From contig JAVBYB010000043.1 in NCBI GenBank assembly GCA_030824255.1, positions 1 to 10,849 of the forward strand: a stretch of DNA of 10,849 bases. The letters are read 5' to 3'. A model generated the notes under the pieces. That model was given only the letters and a program-made list of their open reading frames with translations. It had not been told where the DNA came from and made no database searches. Positions 6,876 to 10,849 of the stretch are shown in pieces. The stretch comes from a bacterium (lineage in GTDB: Bacteria; Pseudomonadota; Alphaproteobacteria; Caulobacterales; Hyphomonadaceae). The translations under genes and the position numbers were made by a program. Position 1 is the stretch's first letter; each line of letters begins with the position of its first letter.

Positions 6876-9176
6876 TCAGGCCGTTTCCGTGACGCGTGAG
6901 CGGTCGGCTGCCGTGAGGTTGTTGTGCGCAGTCTTGCCGACCGGCAGGAAAATCGAGACTTCGGTGCCTTTGCCGAGCTCGCTTGCAATGCTCATGCGCC
7001 CGCCATGCAGTTCGGCGAACGATTTGGTCAGCGCGAGCCCGAGCCCAGTGCCCCGAACATTGCGTTCCTTGGCCTCCGGCGTCGTCACCTGTTCGAATGG
7101 CTGGGCAAGACGAGGGAGGTCTTCTGGAGAAATACCAATGCCTGTGTCGCGCACGCGGATCACCACCCACGGCGCCTCGTGCATTACCGACACATGGATT
7201 TCGCCTCCGGTATCGGTGAACTTGATCGAGTTGGTGATGAGGTTGAACGTCATCTGCTTTATTGCCCGATGGTCGCCGCTGATCTCGGGAACATCATCAT
7301 CCGGATCGAAGATAAGTGAGACTTCACGGTCAGCTGCACGGCGCCGCGCCAGCTTCACGGCACCATCAACCGCATCCACGGGATCGATCTGCGTGGCCGA
7401 GAGGCGCATCTTCCCCGCCTCGAACTTGGACATATCGAGGATGTCGTTGATCATTTCCTCGAGATGCTTTGCGGCCTGCACGATATCCTCAGCATATTCC
7501 TTGTAGCGATCGCTCCCCAGCGGCCCGTAGATCTCATTCGCCATCATCTCGGCAAAGCCGTTGATGTGGTTCAGCGGCGTACGCAACTCGTGGCTCATGT
7601 TGGAGAGGAAGGCGCCCTTCGCCTGGCTCGCGCGTTCGGCGCGTGTCTTGGCTTCGGCGTATTTCTCGGCCAGTTCCTGCGCCTGACCTTTCGCACGCTG
7701 TAGCTCTTCAACCATCGTGCGCAGGCGACGCTCGCTGCGCTGCAGGCCGGCTTCCTGGCGCTTGAGGTTGCTGATGTCCAAGCCGACGGTGATCAATCCG
7801 TCAGACGCCGTGCGGCGATCCACCAAGCGGATCCACGTGTCCGACAGCAGCAAAATCTCGCGCGCATTGGCGTCGTCGCCCAGCGGACGCTCCACGCGTA
7901 CGAACTTTGAAAGCTCCGCCATCACCAGATCGTATGATGCGCCCGAGTGCAGAACATCCTTGTCGAGGTTGAAGGCGCGACCGAAGGCGGCGTTCCAGTG
8001 GGTCAGCCGCTTTCGGCTGTCCCAAAGTGCGAATGGACCCGGATGCGCATCCAGCGCCGTGCGCGCAAGCGCCTCCGCCCTGCGCGAAGCCTTCTGCGCT
8101 TCGACGCGATCCGTGACATTGAGCAGAGCTCCGGAAATGCTTCCGTCGTCACCTCCCCCCATCAGTTCGAAGTGCCGACCAGCCATGCGACCCACGCCCT
8201 GGAAGGTCAGGTTCACCTGCCGGTTCTTGCCCGCAATCTCAAGCGCCTCGCGCACGCGACGACGACTATCTTCGTTCACCACTGAGGTGAACTCATCGAG
8301 CGTCATGTCGCCATCATGGTTTGCGCCCAGAAGTGCGCAGGCTTCAGGTCCGATAGTCAGCAGCTGGCTCTGCGGATTCCAGCGCCACAGGCCGAACACG
8401 CCGCCAACTTCGAACCCGGCCCATGTATTTTTCTCGACCTCCGCGCGGGAAGGGATGCGGGCCTCGGCGTCGGATTTGTCGCGCTCCACCCGCCTTATCA
8501 CTCCGACCAGTCCAAATACCGCCAGCAGCGGCGCCGTCAGCAGCAGGCCGTAGATGATCAGCCGGTTCAGGTCGCCCAGGCCGAACAGCGGCGCCGGACG
8601 GAACACGCATGCCGCGATGCCAGACGTTGCAATCGGCGAACAGGCGACCGTTGACCGTTCGAAGTTCACTGTCTCGAAGCGCGACACGAGCGGAATGCTG
8701 GCGGCATCGATCAGGTGGAAGCTCCGCCCATCAAGGGCCTGCGGCAGCAAGGTCGATTTCGTCTTGAGGCCAGAAACCCAGCGCCCATTCTCCGCCTGTG
8801 CGTAGATCCGAATGCTGTCGTCGTCCGCCAGCTGTGCCCACGTGTCGGCTGGCGGCGGCCGTTCACTTACCGCGTCAAAGCCCACGCTACGGCGGACTGT
8901 CTCCAGCGACGCCCCCCCTTGCAGCAGGCCTTCCATTCGCGCGCGGGACGCAATCATTTCGGCTCGCGCGTGACCGGACAGCGTATCCGCCTCGCGTGCC
9001 TGCTGAGCAAGAATTGTGGAGTCCGCGAACTGGCGTTCTTCGAACGCTTTCAGCGCAAGAGAGCCGCCAAACGCGACCATCAGGAGGCTGAGCATGCCAA
9101 GGGGAACCGCGCTGCGCGGTTTCTGCCGGGGCGCATGCAAATGCACCCTGGGTCCCTTGCTGACCCTCCTCGCCAA
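6876..9176 (-). CDS. Membrane PAS-PAS sensor histidine kinase of the PleC/DivJ (PdhS) family
   Basis: This is a 766-residue kinase as called. Transmembrane segment 1 is about residues 24-43, a periplasmic domain runs about 45-203, and segment 2 is about 205-226. Two PAS-like domains follow (about 253-357 with FGLWRWNPQS; about 370-470 with GPFALWDSRKRLTHWN), then a coiled coil (about 475-520). HisKA has H529 in NMSHELRTPLNHINGF and continues with the stretch GPLG.DRYKEYAEDI and INDILDMSKFEAGKM. That DHp sequence is typical of PleC, DivJ and PdhS kinases, which act on DivK to steer CtrA activity. The ATPase domain has N649 (NLITNSIKFT), DTGIGI (677-682) and GTGLGL (709-714). The first in-frame start is a TTG; GTG at 9146 and ATG at 9095 are alternatives. 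It runs convergent to the sigma operon with only 9 bases between stops. A CtrA box lies upstream. Confidence 0.92.
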   Translation of the reverse strand: MARRVSKGPRVHLHAPRQKPRSAVPLGMLSLLMVAFGGSLALKAFEERQFADSTILAQQAREADTLSGHARAEMIASRARMEGLLQGGASLETVRRSVGFDAVSERPPPADTWAQLADDDSIRIYAQAENGRWVSGLKTKSTLLPQALDGRSFHLIDAASIPLVSRFETVNFERSTVACSPIATSGIAACVFRPAPLFGLGDLNRLIIYGLLLTAPLLAVFGLVGVIRRVERDKSDAEARIPSRAEVEKNTWAGFEVGGVFGLWRWNPQSQLLTIGPEACALLGANHDGDMTLDEFTSVVNEDSRRRVREALEIAGKNRQVNLTFQGVGRMAGRHFELMGGGDDGSISGALLNVTDRVEAQKASRRAEALARTALDAHPGPFALWDSRKRLTHWNAAFGRAFNLDKDVLHSGASYDLVMAELSKFVRVERPLGDDANAREILLLSDTWIRLVDRRTASDGLITVGLDISNLKRQEAGLQRSERRLRTMVEELQRAKGQAQELAEKYAEAKTRAERASQAKGAFLSNMSHELRTPLNHINGFAEMMANEIYGPLGSDRYKEYAEDIVQAAKHLEEMINDILDMSKFEAGKMRLSATQIDPVDAVDGAVKLARRRAADREVSLIFDPDDDVPEISGDHRAIKQMTFNLITNSIKFTDTGGEIHVSVMHEAPWVVIRVRDTGIGISPEDLPRLAQPFEQVTTPEAKERNVRGTGLGLALTKSFAELHGGRMSIASELGKGTEVSIFLPVGKTAHNNLTAADRSRVTETA

Positions 9177-9200
9177 TACGATGCCCCGCCTACGACTAAA

Positions 9201-9220
9201 GACTCACCAGTTCTGGAGTC
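9201..9220. promoter_or_regulatory. Mirrored pair of GANTC (CcrM methylation) sites in the kinase promoter
   Basis: GACTC (9201-9205) and GAGTC (9216-9220) are reverse complements of each other separated by 10 bases, with CCAG-TT-CTGG nearly palindromic between them. GANTC is the target of the cell-cycle DNA methyltransferase CcrM in alphaproteobacteria. The pair lies between the CtrA box and the kinase start, about where transcription would begin, so methylation state could influence the promoter. The inverted arrangement could also be a binding site for a dimeric regulator. The sites are seen directly; the function is inferred. Confidence 0.5.
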
Positions 9221-9237
9221 GAAACGCTGCGAAAGGG

Positions 9238-9252
9238 TTAATGGCAGATTAA
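9238..9252 (-). promoter_or_regulatory. CtrA-binding site (full TTAA-N7-TTAAC box) upstream of the PleC/DivJ-like kinase
   Basis: On the minus strand the sequence reads TTAA-TCTGCCA-TTAAC, counting the C at 9237, which is an exact match to the CtrA consensus TTAA-N7-TTAAC. It lies 61 bases before the TTG at 9176, in the orientation of the kinase gene. TTAAC could serve as an overlapping -35 element; 11 bases later comes GTTTCGAC (9225-9218), a loose match to the Caulobacter housekeeping -10 (GCTANAWC). Neither the match to a -10 nor direct CtrA binding is proven. By eye this is the only paired TTAA site in the window, and it falls in the largest gap between genes. Confidence 0.75.
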
Positions 9253-9356
9253 TTGTGGGCCATGGCGTCGCGCCTCAGCAGCGCTAAGGCGCTTTTGGGC
9301 GGTGGCCAAGCTAGTGGGCTGTTTGAGATGCGAATTTCTGATGGAAAATTACCGTG

Positions 9357-9381
9357 ACCGGGATCAGCCATTCGTCCCGGT
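9357..9381 (-). terminator. Possible terminator hairpin across the response-regulator stop codon
   Basis: A perfect 7-base inverted repeat (ACCGGGA, 11-base loop, TCCCGGT) straddles the TGA of the response regulator at 9364-9366. Reading on the minus strand, the stem is followed by CACGGTAATTTTCC, where a T run comes only about 8 bases after the stem, so it is a weak intrinsic terminator. Reading on the plus strand, the stem is followed at once by TTTCTT, but no plus-strand gene ends here. It may separate the EAL-regulator transcript from the kinase promoter. Confidence 0.35.
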
Positions 9382-9900
9382 TTTCTTCGCCGGAGCCGAC
9401 ACGGAGTCCTCGTCCAGCGCGTCACGACGGTCGGTTCCATCATAGTCATCGTCCGGCCGACGCCGGCGATCCGGGCCGAAATAGACGCTCGTGCGGATGA
9501 ACGAGCGCGGCGCGTTTATGATCGAGCAGACCTTCCGGTAAAGCTGTGTTGCGGTGACTGGCTTGGCGCAGAATTCGTTTACGCCCGCATCTCGCGCCTG
9601 TTCCACCTTCGACCGCTCTGCGTAGGCCGTCAGCATCAGGATCGGCATGAATTGGTTGGGGGTGTCGTGGGCGGTCCGGATCCTGCGGGTCAGCCCGCAG
9701 CCATCAAGCGGATCCATTGCGAAATCGGTAATCACCAGGTCAATCGACGTTTCCCGTAGGACGTTGAAAGCGTCCTCGCCTGTGTCTGCGTCATAGAGAT
9801 CCTTCACGTCGAAGCCTCGCAGGATCGTTTTCACGATGTTCGACATATGAAGGTTGTCATCGACAACCAGCACTTTCAGGCGTGCAAGGGACAGGGCCAT
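9364..9900 (-). CDS. Single-receiver (CheY-like) response regulator with arginine-rich C-terminal tail
   Basis: This 178-residue protein has one receiver domain (about residues 8-130): acidic pair D14/D15, phospho-acceptor D59 (VITDFAMDPLDG), T91 (LMLTAY) and K113 (AKPV), so it should be phosphorylatable. No output domain follows. Instead a polar tail of about 48 residues carries Y-x-G-x-D-R-R twice (140-146 and 153-159) and then an acidic, lysine-ending stretch. Such a tail has also been noted on other alphaproteobacterial stand-alone receivers, to my recollection, but I know no firm function. The gene starts 8 bases after the stop of the EAL gene, so the two are surely co-transcribed. A likely role is phosphorelay or protein-protein control in cyclic-di-GMP or cell-cycle signalling. 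The nearby PleC/DivJ-like kinase is a possible phosphodonor, which is inference. Confidence 0.9.
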   Translation of the reverse strand: MALSLARLKVLVVDDNLHMSNIVKTILRGFDVKDLYDADTGEDAFNVLRETSIDLVITDFAMDPLDGCGLTRRIRTAHDTPNQFMPILMLTAYAERSKVEQARDAGVNEFCAKPVTATQLYRKVCSIINAPRSFIRTSVYFGPDRRRRPDDDYDGTDRRDALDEDSVSAPAKKTGTNG

Positions 9901-9908
9901 GGCTGCGC

Positions 9909-10849
9909 CTATGCCGCGCTGCGCAACGTGCGCGGACCACGTGCAAAGAAGGTCTCGTCAATTGTCGGCCGGCCATAAAGATAGCCCTGCGCATACTTGA
10001 CGCCTGCATCAAGCAGAAGGCGGCGATCGGATTCAGTCTCGATGCGTTCGCCCACGGAGCTGATCCCAAGTTCGGTGCACATTCGCGCTACGTGACGCAT
10101 GAGGGCGAGGCCGCGTTTGTTGGACTCGGTGGCCTGCAGGAAGCTGCCATCGAATTTCAGGCCGTCTACGTCGAGCGCACGCAGATAGCCGAACGAAGCC
10201 GACCCGGCGCCGAAATCATCCAGAGAAACGCCAACCCCCAGCGCACGCAGCATGCTAACGGCGCGCGCAGCCGTATCGATATCCTTGATATGAGCCGATT
10301 CCGTGATCTCGATGATCAGGCGGCTTCGGGTAAATTTGTGTCCGGAAATCGCCGCGCACAGCTCGCGGATGACGTCCAGCCGCTGAAGCGACTCTCCCGA
10401 AATGTTCACGGCAAGGCGCAGTAGCGGATCCGGCTGCTGCTCCAGCTGCGCCGCCGCAGCCGTCACCATTATGTAGTCGAGATGCGCGATCTGGCCGCTC
10501 TTCTCCGCTGCCATGATCATGCCGACGGGCGAGTCCTCGCCGTCGAAACGCGCGAGGACTTCGTAGTGGCTCACCGCTCCGCTGCGTGTCTCGACCACAG
10601 GCTGGCGCGCGGCCATCAAGCGGCCGTTCATCACGGAGTCGCGGAAGCGTTCCGCGAGGACTTCTTCCGCCCGCTCGGCGCGGATGTTCGCTGACGCGGG
10701 CATGTATGAAATGCTGAAGATGAAACTGTTGGGCGAGGTCGTACTGCGCTGGGCGACGATGCGTCGACCGCCTTCGATCGACTGCAGGTCTTCCCAGGAA
10801 ATCCGTCGCCCCGGCCCCAGCGCCCACATTTCTTCGCGAAGGCGGCTTG
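9909..10849 (-). CDS. EAL-domain protein, probable cyclic-di-GMP phosphodiesterase (5' end outside or uncertain)
   Basis: EAL domains hydrolyse the second messenger cyclic-di-GMP to pGpG. Counting from the ATG at 10829, the EAL domain covers about residues 66-296. The signature is EVL (90-92) rather than EAL, but the catalytic set is complete: E90, N142 (VNIS), E174 (EITES), D204/D205 (DDFGAGSASFGYL), K225 (LKFD), E261 (GERIET) and Q281 (AQGYLYGRP). Activity is therefore expected. Residues 1-65 are not part of the domain; they include an arginine-rich start and FIFSISYMPA, and I do not recognise them. The frame stays open upstream of that ATG to the window edge (SRLREE), so the protein may be longer, perhaps with another N-terminal domain. 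It is the first visible gene of an operon with the receiver protein 8 bases downstream. Confidence 0.92.
   Translation of the reverse strand, partial: SRLREEMWALGPGRRISWEDLQSIEGGRRIVAQRSTTSPNSFIFSISYMPASANIRAERAEEVLAERFRDSVMNGRLMAARQPVVETRSGAVSHYEVLARFDGEDSPVGMIMAAEKSGQIAHLDYIMVTAAAAQLEQQPDPLLRLAVNISGESLQRLDVIRELCAAISGHKFTRSRLIIEITESAHIKDIDTAARAVSMLRALGVGVSLDDFGAGSASFGYLRALDVDGLKFDGSFLQATESNKRGLALMRHVARMCTELGISSVGERIETESDRRLLLDAGVKYAQGYLYGRPTIDETFFARGPRTLRSAA

Larger units (their letters stand above)
9177..9363. other. Intergenic promoter region between the receiver gene and the PleC/DivJ-like kinase
   Basis: This 187-base gap is the longest non-coding stretch in the window once the sigma gene's uncertain start is allowed for. 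It holds the CtrA box, two GANTC sites and a short inverted repeat AGCGC-TAAG-GCGCT followed by TTT on the plus strand (9280-9296). I see no credible small gene in it. Confidence 0.6.

Noticed and set aside
7717..8553. A 278-codon open frame on the plus strand opposite the kinase gene
   Set aside because: It is the antisense shadow of a well-supported PAS/HisKA kinase. It is serine- and arginine-rich, typical of reversed GC-rich codons, and shows no recognisable domain.
8715..9287. A 190-codon open frame on the plus strand at the 5' end of the kinase gene
   Set aside because: It lies mostly opposite the kinase N-terminus, has no domain or ribosome site, and has the composition of a shadow frame.
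9280..9296. Short inverted repeat AGCGC-TAAG-GCGCT with a TTT tail, considered as a terminator
   Set aside because: The stem is only 5 bases and the T tail is on the plus strand, where no gene ends. On the minus strand the T run is missing.

Overview
The window is a gene-dense, GC-rich stretch from an alphaproteobacterium. Three things point there: a GlnE adenylyltransferase next to an envelope two-component system, an ECF sigma operon whose anti-sigma has the alphaproteobacterial 'YGADxxRWP' N-terminus, and a PleC/DivJ-type (PdhS family) histidine kinase with a perfect CtrA box (TTAA-N7-TTAAC) in front of it. The CtrA box suggests a Caulobacter/Hyphomonas-like or rhizobial relative with the CtrA-DivK-CcrM cell-cycle circuit. 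A finer placement is not supported by what I can see.

Left block, + strand (1-5105): the C-terminal end of an unidentified protein (possibly the last PDZ domain of a Do-like protease), an OmpR-type response regulator, its HAMP histidine kinase, and glnE. The gaps are 4, 11 and 44 bases, so this may be one operon. The regulator and kinase form an envelope-sensing two-component system. GlnE adds and removes AMP on glutamine synthetase in the nitrogen response.

Middle block, + strand (about 5184-6866): three tightly packed or overlapping genes encode an ECF sigma factor, a one-pass membrane anti-sigma factor and a membrane-anchored periplasmic protein of the CnrX/Metal_resist kind. The order matches a signal-relay cassette in which an envelope cue is passed to the anti-sigma and frees the sigma factor.

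Right block, - strand (6876-10849): read in transcription order, an EAL-domain protein (cyclic-di-GMP phosphodiesterase, cut by the window edge), a single-receiver response regulator with an unusual arginine-rich tail, a 187-base promoter region, and a membrane PAS-PAS-HisKA kinase of the PleC/DivJ kind. The promoter region holds the CtrA box and a mirrored pair of GANTC (CcrM methylation) sites. The block therefore looks like cell-cycle and cyclic-di-GMP signalling, with the kinase gene probably under CtrA control.

No tRNA, rRNA, CRISPR array, insertion sequence or prophage gene was seen. Nearly all the DNA is coding, and no stretch over 300 bases lacks a gene. The most notable feature is the CtrA/GANTC promoter. 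I did not find a clearly new kind of system.
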